Of a stretch of 8,597 nt of DNA, positions 1 to 8,341 are shown piece by piece. Source of the DNA: Intrasporangiaceae bacterium (GTDB lineage: Bacteria; Actinomycetota; Actinomycetes; Actinomycetales; Dermatophilaceae). Both the position numbers and the translations under genes were made by a program. How positions within the stretch are numbered: position 1 is the stretch's first letter; every line of letters starts with the position of its first letter. The stretch is taken from the NCBI GenBank assembly GCA_012518475.1, contig JAAYSB010000398.1, forward strand, positions 1-8,597, in the 5' to 3' direction. The notes below the pieces were generated by a model, which worked only from the letters and a program-made list of their open reading frames with translations, did not search any database and had not been told where the DNA came from.

Positions 1-99
1 AGCTTCCGCCGGCAGACCGCGGGTGGCGGCATTCCCTGGGACGTCGCGGTGGAGATGGAGCGCCCGTCGCAGATGTGGTCGCTTCGCCGCCGGGGCTGA
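1..99 (+). CDS. 3' end of unrecognised gene (partial)
   Basis: An open frame runs from the first base to a TGA at 97-99 and encodes the last 32 residues of a protein whose start lies outside the window. About nine tenths of its codons end in G or C, which fits coding sequence in this GC-rich genome. The visible tail contains IPWDVAVEMERPSQMW and ends SLRRRG. I do not recognise the family. It converges on the minus-strand gene that ends at 126, leaving 26 bases between the two stops with no convincing terminator. The frame is fairly secure; the function is unknown. Confidence 0.55.
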   Translation, partial: SFRRQTAGGGIPWDVAVEMERPSQMWSLRRRG

Positions 100-125
100 G
101 CCCAGGCGTTCCGGCCCTCGGGAGC

Positions 126-649
126 TCAGTATCCGATCAGGAGCACGCCCGCGAACGGCAGTTGGAGTCGGTTCGACGCGTAGATCGCCTCGAGCTGACT
201 CCTCGTCTTCTGGAATGCCCGCACAGTCTGCGTTGACCGGTATCGATGGGCATGAGGAGGGCCAGGTAGTCCGCATCGAGGATGAGCGAGGTCCGCACGA
301 TGTCGCGATAGTCCGCGTTGTTGGCCGCGCCGCGGCCCGCCTCGACCTCCACAGCGATCCCTAGCTGATCGTGGAAGGCATCGATCTCATAGGAGACCTC
401 AGTCCGGCCATTGTCGCCGAACAGGACGGGACGAAAGTTCTTGTCGGCCCTGCGCTTGCTGCTCTCGACCGCATACCCGAGGTCGATCAACCCGGGAGCT
501 ATTGCCTGCAGCACCTGGTCACTACTCAGGCCGGTGGGCACGGTCTCCGTCGAGATCACTGCTTCGACTCCGGCCACCACCCCCACCAGATCCGTGACCC
601 AGGGCGGCGCGTGCTCGTTGCGGGGGAAGTAGCTCCACAGCGGATACAT
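126..649 (-). pseudogene. Nuclease-like conserved hypothetical gene, single-base frameshift
   Basis: Translation from ATG 649-647 begins MYPLWSYFPRN, which I recall as the conserved start of an uncharacterised bacterial family. An in-frame ATG at 781 would overlap the preceding Nudix gene and adds sequence that does not look conserved. The frame is good for 135 residues, to LALLMPI. It then becomes an Arg/Ser-rich tail ending at 137. Losing one base near 243-244 explains this, because the adjacent frame continues YRSTQTVRAF...SQLEAIYASNRL and ends GVLLIGY at TGA 128-126. Restoring one base gives exactly 175 codons including the stop. The core has YEID (D90), ten residues, then EVE (E101, E103), followed by GRGAANNADYRDIVRTSLIL. 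The D...ExE arrangement recalls BamHI-type PD-(D/E)xK endonucleases; that is inference only. It has more A/T-ending codons than the gyrase genes. A weak -10-like TAGCTT lies at 684-679. The frameshift could be a real lesion or an assembly error. Confidence 0.7.
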
Positions 650-777
650 GCTGTGAGCTTCGCAGAGGTTCAGCCGAGAAGCTATCGGTTGCCCTATCCG
701 TGCAGTCCGTTGACATCGAGACAACGTCCATCGGGGATCCGCGCGGCCACGTGCCACCCAGGCGATGGTCCACGCCG

Positions 778-1170
778 TCACCCGCGCTGGATGATTTCGA
801 TCGCCGGGATGTCAGCGGGGGCCCACTCGAGCGTGTGGAGATCAGCCGGTGAGAGCCAGCGGATCTCGGCGTGCTCGGTCGGGTCGGGGTCGCCGGCGAT
901 GAGCTCGGACCAGTACGTCGTCAGGGTGATGGTCGCGAAGTCATAGGCATACGTCGTCGTCGTGACCTCCTCGCCGACAGCGATGCTGCAGCCGAGCTCC
1001 TCGTCGATCTCCCGGACGAGGGCCTCGACTGGCGACTCGTCGGGTTCGACCTTGCCGCCCGGGAACTCCCAGAGTCCTGCCATCGGGCCGGTACCTGCGC
1101 GCCGGGCGCAGAGGATGAGGCCGTCACGGACGATGACGGCGCCCACCACGGCGATCTCGGGAGGTGTCAC
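778..1170 (-). CDS. Nudix hydrolase, MutT/NudG-like
   Basis: This encodes a 130-residue pyrophosphohydrolase that would cleave a nucleoside triphosphate or similar nucleoside diphosphate derivative to a monophosphate plus PPi, using Mg2+. Family members remove oxidised dGTP or modified CTP/dCTP in the cytoplasm. The canonical Nudix box G-x5-E-x7-RE-x2-EE-x-G is complete at residues 39-61 (G39, E45, R53, E54, E57, E58, G60). It is preceded by GLWEFPGG, typical of the MutT/NudG branch. I chose the GTG at 1170-1168 because the homologous part begins TPPEIAVVGAVI right after it. The same frame is open further upstream, but that part is low-complexity shadow of the neighbouring gene. There is no strong ribosome binding site. 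It lies 67 bases after the stop of the gene at 1660-1238 and is probably cotranscribed with it. Substrate cannot be settled from sequence: 8-oxo-dGTP diphosphatase and CTP pyrophosphohydrolase are both possible. Confidence 0.9.
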   Translation of the reverse strand: MTPPEIAVVGAVIVRDGLILCARRAGTGPMAGLWEFPGGKVEPDESPVEALVREIDEELGCSIAVGEEVTTTTYAYDFATITLTTYWSELIAGDPDPTEHAEIRWLSPADLHTLEWAPADIPAIEIIQRG

Positions 1171-1237
1171 GGGACCCAGCCAACCGCATACGTCATCGGC
1201 AGGTGGGCAAGGTCGGGCGGCGGTCGCCGTTTGGCTG

Positions 1238-1660
1238 CTATTTGGAAGAAGTGGCGAGCTGGGAGGGCTGGTCGTCGCCGGCCGGCTGGTCGGTGAGGTC
1301 GAGGAACTCGTCGTGAGGCTCGTCGACCTCGGCTTCGCCCACAGCAGGAGCTGGGCGCGGCCTGCGGGGAACACCGGCGGTGGCACCGCCGCCACGACCG
1401 GGATAGACATAGAGCCCGAGCACCGGGTCCGGAGTGGCATCGAGCGCGGCGGTGACAGCGGGCAGTCCGCGGAAGGCATCGCGCGACTCCTCGTCCCGGA
1501 ACGCGAGCTCGAGGATGACGCCCCAGCTCGGCGAGTGCCACACCCATTCGCTCGCGCCGTTCGTCACGGCCGCCTCGATGAGGCGCTCGCCATGGGCACG
1601 GCGCCACCCCTCAGCCGAGAGGCCGCCGTGCTGGACCTCGATGGTCAGCCACGCGCTCAT
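1238..1660 (-). CDS. Conserved hypothetical protein, Trp-rich with acidic tail
   Basis: This encodes a 140-residue protein from ATG 1660-1658. It has a compact N-terminal domain (about residues 1-90) rich in tryptophan (W4, W19, W39, W41, W46), with motifs MSAWLTIEV, EAAVTNGASEWVWH and DPVLGLYVYPGRGGG. A disordered Pro/Asp/Glu-rich tail occupies about residues 97-140. I recall similar small proteins in actinobacteria but know no function. It has no signal peptide, membrane segment or recognisable catalytic motif. It is probably the first gene of a minus-strand transcript with the Nudix gene. The start is supported by a TAGCCT hexamer (1672-1667) ending 6 nt upstream of the ATG, which is the geometry of a leaderless actinobacterial transcript, and by the divergent gene starting only 52 bases away. 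Reality of the gene is likely; function is not assigned. Confidence 0.75.
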   Translation of the reverse strand: MSAWLTIEVQHGGLSAEGWRRAHGERLIEAAVTNGASEWVWHSPSWGVILELAFRDEESRDAFRGLPAVTAALDATPDPVLGLYVYPGRGGGATAGVPRRPRPAPAVGEAEVDEPHDEFLDLTDQPAGDDQPSQLATSSK

Positions 1661-1666
1661 CCTGCG

Positions 1667-1672
1667 AGGCTA
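1667..1672 (-). promoter_or_regulatory. Candidate leaderless -10 element (TAGCCT)
   Basis: On the minus strand TAGCCT matches the actinobacterial TANNNT -10 pattern and ends 6 nt before the ATG at 1660, so transcription would begin at or next to the start codon. The hexamer 17 bases upstream (TTCCCC) is a poor -35. The spacing and the mirrored element on the other strand are the main support. Confidence 0.4.
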
Positions 1673-1677
1673 CGCCC

Positions 1678-1694
1678 TCCCCGGCCGCCGGGGA
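1678..1694. repeat. Perfect inverted repeat between divergent promoters
   Basis: TCCCCGGC (1678-1685) and GCCGGGGA (1687-1694) are exact reverse complements around a single C. The centre, 1686, is 26 bases from one start codon and 27 from the other. The repeat overlaps the -35/spacer zone of both candidate promoters. That position suits an operator controlling both directions, but a GC-rich genome gives such repeats by chance at some rate. Confidence 0.45.
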
Positions 1695-1700
1695 AGAGCG

Positions 1701-1706
1701 CATACT
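1701..1706 (+). promoter_or_regulatory. Candidate leaderless -10 element (CATACT)
   Basis: CATACT, one base from TATACT, ends 6 nt before the ATG at 1713. This would give a leaderless mRNA for the DUF1801 gene, which has no Shine-Dalgarno sequence. No good -35 is visible 16-18 bases upstream, where the inverted repeat lies instead. Confidence 0.45.
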
Positions 1707-1712
1707 GACGCC

Positions 1713-2093
1713 ATGGCAGCGAAGAAGCCGGTAACGGGTGTCGACGAGGCGGTGGTCGCATACCTCTCGGACGCGTCGGAACAGGCTCAGGATCGGTATG
1801 CGCAGGTCCGGCAGATCGTCCACGCCCAGTCCGAGGGTCGGGAGGTGGGCGAGGTGATCTCCTACGGCATGCCGACGTTCTATCTCGGTGGGAAGCGGCT
1901 GCTCTACGTCGGGCTCTGGGACGAGCACCTGGCGCTGTATCCCGTGCCCGACAGCGAGGCCGACCCTCGTCTGGTGGAGGATCTCGAGCCGTACCGGAAG
2001 GGGAAGGGGACGCTGCACTTCCGCTACGGGGATGCGTGGCCGGGGGAGCTCATCGAGCGCTTCGTCGCCGCCCATGTCGAGCGCATCGGCTGA
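1713..2093 (+). CDS. DUF1801 (YdhG/YjbR-like) family protein
   Basis: This encodes a 126-residue soluble protein of the DUF1801 family, whose fold resembles frataxin/CyaY. Some relatives have been linked to intracellular iron handling in Bacillus, but most are uncharacterised. Diagnostic parts are the helical start (VDEAVVAYLSDASEQAQDRYAQVRQIV, residues 10-36), the core motif VISYGMPTFYLGGKRLLYVGLW (48-69), HLALYP (72-77), and the C-terminal KGKGTLHFRYGDAWPGELIERFV (96-118). Length is normal for the family. The ATG at 1713 is preferred because homology starts just after it and because of the leaderless -10 at 1701-1706. The same frame is open further upstream across the divergent gene, but that part does not look like protein. 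The gene diverges from the Trp-rich hypothetical gene and is followed by 156 bases without a gene. Family assignment is secure; the biochemical role is not known. Confidence 0.88.
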   Translation: MAAKKPVTGVDEAVVAYLSDASEQAQDRYAQVRQIVHAQSEGREVGEVISYGMPTFYLGGKRLLYVGLWDEHLALYPVPDSEADPRLVEDLEPYRKGKGTLHFRYGDAWPGELIERFVAAHVERIG

Positions 2094-2237
2094 GCCAGGC
2101 CGGATGGTGGGGTAACCCGCCCGGGTGACAGCCCGCGGGAGTTTCCCCAGGTGCGTGTCAGACCCGGCGTGGCGGGCGTACTCCTCCTCATCCTCTCCAC
2201 GACCGTCCACGCCCACTGATTTTCGTGGTCCGACTGG

Positions 2238-2249
2238 CAGGATGGAGCC
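2238..2249 (+). promoter_or_regulatory. Start region of the hydratase gene: -10-like CAGGAT and overlapping GGAG
   Basis: CAGGAT (2238-2243) ends exactly 6 nt before the ATG at 2250, the leaderless spacing also seen at the divergent pair. It overlaps GGAG (2244-2247), which lies only 2 nt from the ATG, too close for a normal Shine-Dalgarno. A leaderless start is the better reading, though CAGGAT is a weak -10. The rest of 2094-2249 shows no gene and no clear terminator. Confidence 0.25.
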
Positions 2250-3011
2250 ATGGCAGAGCAGCCCGCGCGAACTGAGCCCCTGGTCCTCCGGGAGGACGTG
2301 GACCGGATCGCCGTCCTCACGCTGAACTCCCCCGCGAACCGGAACGCGCTCTCCCAGGCGCTCGTCGGCCAGCTCATGGCGCACCTCGAGGCCGTCAGCG
2401 GGGACGAGTCCCTGCACGGCGTGCTCCTGCGGTCGGCCCACCCAGTCTTCTGTGCCGGCGCCGACCTCAAGGAGGCCCAGACCGTCGACATGGTCGAGGC
2501 GGCCCGCACGATCATCGCCCTCGAGCGCGCCATGGTGGCCTGCCCGGTGCCCGTCGTCGTGCAGCTCGACGGTCCCGTGCGAGCCGGCGGGATCGGCCTG
2601 GTCGCCTCCGCTGACGTAGTCGTATGCTCGCGCGCCGTCTCCTTCGCCCTCACCGAGGTGCGACTCGGGCTGGCCGCGGCGATCATCTCCATCCCGCTCA
2701 AGGCCCGGGTCGACCCGCGGGCGCTGGCGGACTGGTCGCTCACGGCCCGAGAGTTCGGTGCGGAGCAGGCGCGCGACGGCGGGCTCGTCACCCAGATCTG
2801 TTCCAGCGAGCACGTCGAGCAGCGGGTCGAGCGCGTGCTTGATGACCTGCGCGGTGCTGTACGCCAGGGTCTCGTCGAGGCCAAGAAGATCCTCGTCGTC
2901 GAGCTGCTCGAGGCCTTCGACCGCGACGGCGAGCAGATGGCGCAGACGAGCGGCCGGCTGTTTCACTCAGAGGTCGCGCAGGCGGCGTTCCGGGCCCGGG
3001 CCAGGCGCTGA
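2250..3011 (+). CDS. Enoyl-CoA hydratase/isomerase (crotonase) family protein
   Basis: This encodes a 253-residue cytoplasmic crotonase-fold protein, expected to act on an acyl-CoA thioester in fatty-acid or branched-chain amino-acid breakdown. N-terminal strands carry LTLNSPANRNALSQAL (23-38). The first oxyanion-hole segment is FCAGADLKE (67-75) and the second is RAGGIGLVASADVVV (111-125). In the classical hydratase the second segment is GGGxEL with the catalytic Glu (rat E144); here that position is G116. The second catalytic Glu (rat E164) appears retained as E136 in FALTEVRLGL. Loss of the first Glu with retention of the second resembles methylglutaconyl-CoA hydratase-like members (for example LiuC), so that is a possible activity, not a firm one. 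Length is usual for the family. The gene is followed by 290 bases before gyrB and is not an expected partner of gyrase, so the adjacency is probably positional only. Confidence 0.88.
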   Translation: MAEQPARTEPLVLREDVDRIAVLTLNSPANRNALSQALVGQLMAHLEAVSGDESLHGVLLRSAHPVFCAGADLKEAQTVDMVEAARTIIALERAMVACPVPVVVQLDGPVRAGGIGLVASADVVVCSRAVSFALTEVRLGLAAAIISIPLKARVDPRALADWSLTAREFGAEQARDGGLVTQICSSEHVEQRVERVLDDLRGAVRQGLVEAKKILVVELLEAFDRDGEQMAQTSGRLFHSEVAQAAFRARARR

Positions 3012-3107
3012 GGTGCGGGGCGTCGGGCGGGTGCGCGGCGCATACCCCATCGGCATCGGGTTCGCCCTGGGCGGAAAACGTGAGGAACGGCTCTTAGGCG
3101 CGCTGAA

Positions 3108-3153
3108 CCCCCATCTCGCGTGATCCCCCTCAGGTGATGGGGAGTTGTCCCCA
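3108..3153. repeat. Overlapping inverted repeats, alternative hairpins upstream of gyrB
   Basis: TGGGGA (3138-3143) and TCCCCA (3148-3153) form a perfect 6-bp stem with a GTTG loop. The same G-run can instead pair with CCCCATC (3109-3115), as GATGGGG at 3136-3142, giving a 7-bp stem. The two pairings exclude each other. No T-run follows, so a classical intrinsic terminator is not supported. This could be a T-tract-less terminator for the hydratase gene, a protein-binding site, or chance. Confidence 0.35.
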
Positions 3154-3204
3154 GAAAACCGCCCTCACGCGCGTCAGAATGCCTGGTTCACGCGCAGACA
3201 GGGG

Positions 3205-3210
3205 TAGAAT
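3205..3210 (+). promoter_or_regulatory. Candidate gyrB promoter -10 (TAGAAT)
   Basis: TAGAAT is the best -10-like hexamer in the 290-base region before gyrB and matches TANNNT. It would start transcription near 3217 and give a leader of about 85 nt. The -35 is poor (CTGGTT or CCTGGT at a 16-17 base spacing). A repeated octamer, TCACGCGC, lies just upstream at 3165-3172 and 3188-3195. Confidence 0.45.
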
Positions 3211-3223
3211 CGAGGGAGTTTCC

Positions 3224-3277
3224 GCGCCCAGCGCCGTGACGGCCCGTCAGCACCGACGAGCTCGATGAGCTGGGCGC
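3224..3277 (+). promoter_or_regulatory. Foldable gyrB mRNA leader
   Basis: GCGCCCAGC (3224-3232) and GCTGGGCGC (3269-3277) are perfect 9-base complementary arms enclosing 36 nt. Inside is a second stem, TGACG/CGTCA (3237-3241 and 3245-3249), with a 3-nt loop. The structure would lie within the leader if transcription starts near 3217, and ends 13 nt before the ribosome binding site. A short frame, ATG at 3265 to TGA at 3289-3291 (MSWAQAMR), overlaps the 3' arm. This is a candidate cis-regulatory RNA; it matches no riboswitch class I know. Confidence 0.4.
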
Positions 3278-3290
3278 AAGCCATGAGATG

Positions 3291-3296
3291 AAGGAG
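3291..3296 (+). promoter_or_regulatory. gyrB ribosome binding site
   Basis: AAGGAG lies 5 nt before the GTG at 3302. It decides that GTG over any internal start for gyrB. Confidence 0.85.
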
Positions 3297-3301
3297 CCCG
3301 C

Positions 3302-5485
3302 GTGGCGGACCAGCCCACGAACGAGCAGCCGATCGACCCGACGGCGCAGACCAGCGCGTCGGAGCCGGTCAGCCCGGACGTCAGCGCCGATGTCGTGCCC
3401 GACCCGGAGGCACCCCCCGGCACCCCCGAGTACGACGCGGCCGCGATCACCGTCCTCGAGGGTCTCGAGGCCGTCCGCAAGCGCCCCGGCATGTACATCG
3501 GGTCCACGGGCGAGCGGGGTCTGCACCACCTCGTCTGGGAGATCGTCGACAACGCCGTGGACGAGGCGCTCGCCGGCTATGCCGACACGATCACCGTCAC
3601 CCTTCGCGAGGACGGCGGGGTCAGGGTCAAGGACAACGGCCGCGGCATCCCCACCGACATCCACCCGACCGAGGGCGTGAGCGCAGTCGAGCTCGTTCTC
3701 ACCCAGCTGCACGCCGGCGGCAAGTTCGGGGGCGGCGGCTACAAGGTCTCCGGTGGTCTGCACGGCGTGGGCTCTTCCGTCGTCAATGCGCTGTCGACCC
3801 GGATGGACGTCTGCGTCCGGCAGAAGGGCCACGCCCACCGGATGTCCTTCGACTACGGCGTCGCGACCGGGCCTCTCGAGAAGATGGAGGAGACCGACAC
3901 GACCGGCACGACCGTGACGTTCTGGGCCGACCCGGAGATCTTCGAGACCGTCGACTACGACTACGAGACGGTCCGCGCGCGCTTCCAGCAGATGGCCTTC
4001 CTCAACAAGGGCCTGACGATCAAGCTCGTCGACGAGCGCGTCGAGCGGGACGTCGTCGCCAAGGACAAGGACGACATCGACCTCGACGACATCGACGGTG
4101 ACGTGACCGAGGTCGTCGCAGCGACGGACGACAACGGCGACCACGACGACCCGGCCACGAGTGAGAAGAAGGTCGTCAAGGCACGCACCGCGACCTATCG
4201 CTATGACGACGGGCTCGTCGACTACGTCAAGCACCTCACGTCCTCGAAGCGGACCGAGCCGGTCAACCCCGAGATCATCTCCATCGAGGTCGAGGACCAG
4301 GCCCGCGAGCTCTCCCTCGAGATCGCGATGCAGTGGACCACCGCGTTCAGCGAGTCCGTCCACACCTATGCCAACACGATCAACACCCACGAGGGCGGCA
4401 CCCACGAGGAGGGCTTCCGGGCGGCGCTGACCAAGCTCATCAACGACTTCGCGCGCAAGCACAACCTCCTCAAGGAGAAGGAGGAGAACCTCACCGGCGA
4501 CGACGTCCGCGAGGGTCTGACCGCCGTCATCTCCGTCAAGCTCGGCGAGCCCCAGTTCGAGGGCCAGACCAAGACCAAGCTCGGCAACTCCGAGGTCAAG
4601 GGATTCGTCCAGCGCGCGATGACCGACGAGTTCGGCCACTGGCTCGAGTCCAACCCCTCCGAGGCCAAGGACGTCATCCGCAAGACCATCCAGGCCGCCG
4701 CCGCACGCATCGCCGCCCGCAAGGCCCGCGAGAGCACCCGCCGCAAGGGCCTGCTCGACTCGGCCGGCCTTCGCGGCAAGCTCAAGGACTGCTCGAGCAA
4801 GGACCCGAGCATCTCCGAGGTCTTCATCGTCGAGGGTGACTCCGCCGGCGGCTCGGCCACCCAGGGACGCAACCCCGAGACGCAGGCGATCCTGCCCATC
4901 CGCGGCAAGATCCTCAACGTCGAGAAGGCCCGCATCGACAAGGTCCTCGCCAACAACGAGGTCCAGGCGCTCATCTCGGCGTTCGGCACCGGCATCGGCG
5001 AGGACTTCGACCTCTCCCGCGCCCGCTACCACAAGATCATCCTCATGGCCGACGCCGACGTCGACGGCATGCACATCCGGACCCTGCTGCTCACGCTGCT
5101 CTTCCGCTTCATGCGCCCGCTCATCGAGGCCGGATATGTCTATCTTGCCCAGCCGCCGCTCTACCGCCTCCGCTGGACCAACGCCCCCCACGAGTTCGCC
5201 TTCACCGACCGTGAGCGCGACGGCCTGCTCGACGCCGGCAAGGCCGCGGGCAAGCGCCTGCCCAAGGAGAACCCGGTACAGCGCTACAAGGGTCTCGGCG
5301 AGATGAACTACAACGAGCTCTGGGAGACGACGATGGACCCGGACACCCGCGTCCTGCTCCAGGTCACCCTCGACGACGCCGCGGCTGCCGACCAGGTCTT
5401 CGCCATCCTCATGGGCGAGGACGTCGAGTCGCGCCGCACGTTCATCCAGAAGAACGCACGGGACGTGCGTTTCCTCGACATCTGA
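3302..5485 (+). CDS. gyrB: DNA gyrase subunit B
   Basis: This encodes a 727-residue ATPase subunit of DNA gyrase, which with GyrA (A2B2) introduces negative supercoils using ATP. It starts at GTG 3302 with a strong ribosome binding site. A disordered acidic extension covers about residues 1-45. The GHKL ATPase domain follows: YIGS (65-68), catalytic base E80 with N84 in WEIVDNAVDEA, DNGRG (111-115), and the glycine-rich lid HAGGKFGGGGYKVSGGLHGVG (137-157). The transducer carries the ATP-contacting lysine in QTKTKLGN (K424). The TOPRIM domain has EGDSAGG (E511) and DADVDG (D584, D586), the Mg2+ ligands, and the C-terminus has YKGLGEMN (662-669). An Asp-rich segment (about 253-290, with DDIDLDDIDGD) sits in the transducer where actinobacterial GyrB proteins often carry an insert. 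gyrB and gyrA are in order, 102 bases apart, and probably share a transcript. The protein looks complete and functional. Confidence 0.98.
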   Translation: MADQPTNEQPIDPTAQTSASEPVSPDVSADVVPDPEAPPGTPEYDAAAITVLEGLEAVRKRPGMYIGSTGERGLHHLVWEIVDNAVDEALAGYADTITVTLREDGGVRVKDNGRGIPTDIHPTEGVSAVELVLTQLHAGGKFGGGGYKVSGGLHGVGSSVVNALSTRMDVCVRQKGHAHRMSFDYGVATGPLEKMEETDTTGTTVTFWADPEIFETVDYDYETVRARFQQMAFLNKGLTIKLVDERVERDVVAKDKDDIDLDDIDGDVTEVVAATDDNGDHDDPATSEKKVVKARTATYRYDDGLVDYVKHLTSSKRTEPVNPEIISIEVEDQARELSLEIAMQWTTAFSESVHTYANTINTHEGGTHEEGFRAALTKLINDFARKHNLLKEKEENLTGDDVREGLTAVISVKLGEPQFEGQTKTKLGNSEVKGFVQRAMTDEFGHWLESNPSEAKDVIRKTIQAAAARIAARKARESTRRKGLLDSAGLRGKLKDCSSKDPSISEVFIVEGDSAGGSATQGRNPETQAILPIRGKILNVEKARIDKVLANNEVQALISAFGTGIGEDFDLSRARYHKIILMADADVDGMHIRTLLLTLLFRFMRPLIEAGYVYLAQPPLYRLRWTNAPHEFAFTDRERDGLLDAGKAAGKRLPKENPVQRYKGLGEMNYNELWETTMDPDTRVLLQVTLDDAAAADQVFAILMGEDVESRRTFIQKNARDVRFLDI

Positions 5486-5495
5486 TGCGGATTGT

Positions 5496-5539
5496 GGTGA
5501 GCACAGGATGTGGTGGCGTCAGCCTCCAGCCGGCTCACC
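5496..5539 (+). repeat. Nested inverted repeat in the gyrB-gyrA spacer
   Basis: GGTGAGC (5496-5502) pairs perfectly with GCTCACC (5533-5539). Inside, TGG-T-GGC (5511-5517) pairs with GCC-T-CCA (5522-5528), with one T-T mismatch and a GTCA loop. It is followed by an AT-richer stretch (about 5541-5587), not a T-run, so it is not an intrinsic terminator. It could be a processing or attenuation element in the gyrB-gyrA mRNA. AAGGGA (5571-5576), 11 nt before the gyrA ATG, is the likely ribosome binding site. Confidence 0.4.
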
Positions 5540-5587
5540 GCATACTCCATCGTCAGTTTGATTGACAACAAAGGGAACTGAAACCAC

Positions 5588-8337
<2,750 letters not shown>

Positions 8338-8341
<4 letters not shown>

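Noticed and set aside
2116..2143. Possible terminator after the DUF1801 gene (CCCGC/GCGGG arms)
   Set aside because: The stem is only 5 bp, competes with another short pairing, and is followed by just three T bases.
1611..2966. Minus-strand open frame of 451 codons across the DUF1801 and hydratase genes
   Set aside because: It crosses two recognisable plus-strand genes and has no recognisable protein features.
3145..3153. DnaA-box-like TTGTCCCCA near gyrB, suggesting an origin
   Set aside because: It is one base off TTGTCCACA, stands alone, and lies within a hairpin that explains it. No box cluster, AT-rich unwinding region or dnaA/dnaN is present.
4023..4036. 14-bp palindrome GCTCGTCGACGAGC in gyrB
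   Set aside because: About one palindrome of this length is expected by chance in a GC-rich window, and conserved coding sequence explains it.
5132..5146. Run of A/T-ending codons in gyrB (GGA TAT GTC TAT CTT), similar to one at 6095-6115 in gyrA
   Set aside because: No inverted repeat or promoter-like arrangement accompanies either cluster, and short runs like this can occur by chance.
3188..5191. Minus-strand open frame of 667 codons across gyrB
   Set aside because: A shadow of gyrB for the same reason, with low-complexity Val/Leu/Asp/Gly sequence and no family motif.
5562..5567. Perfect TTGACA as a -35 for gyrA
   Set aside because: No -10 is found 16-18 bases downstream. That position falls on the gyrA start codon.
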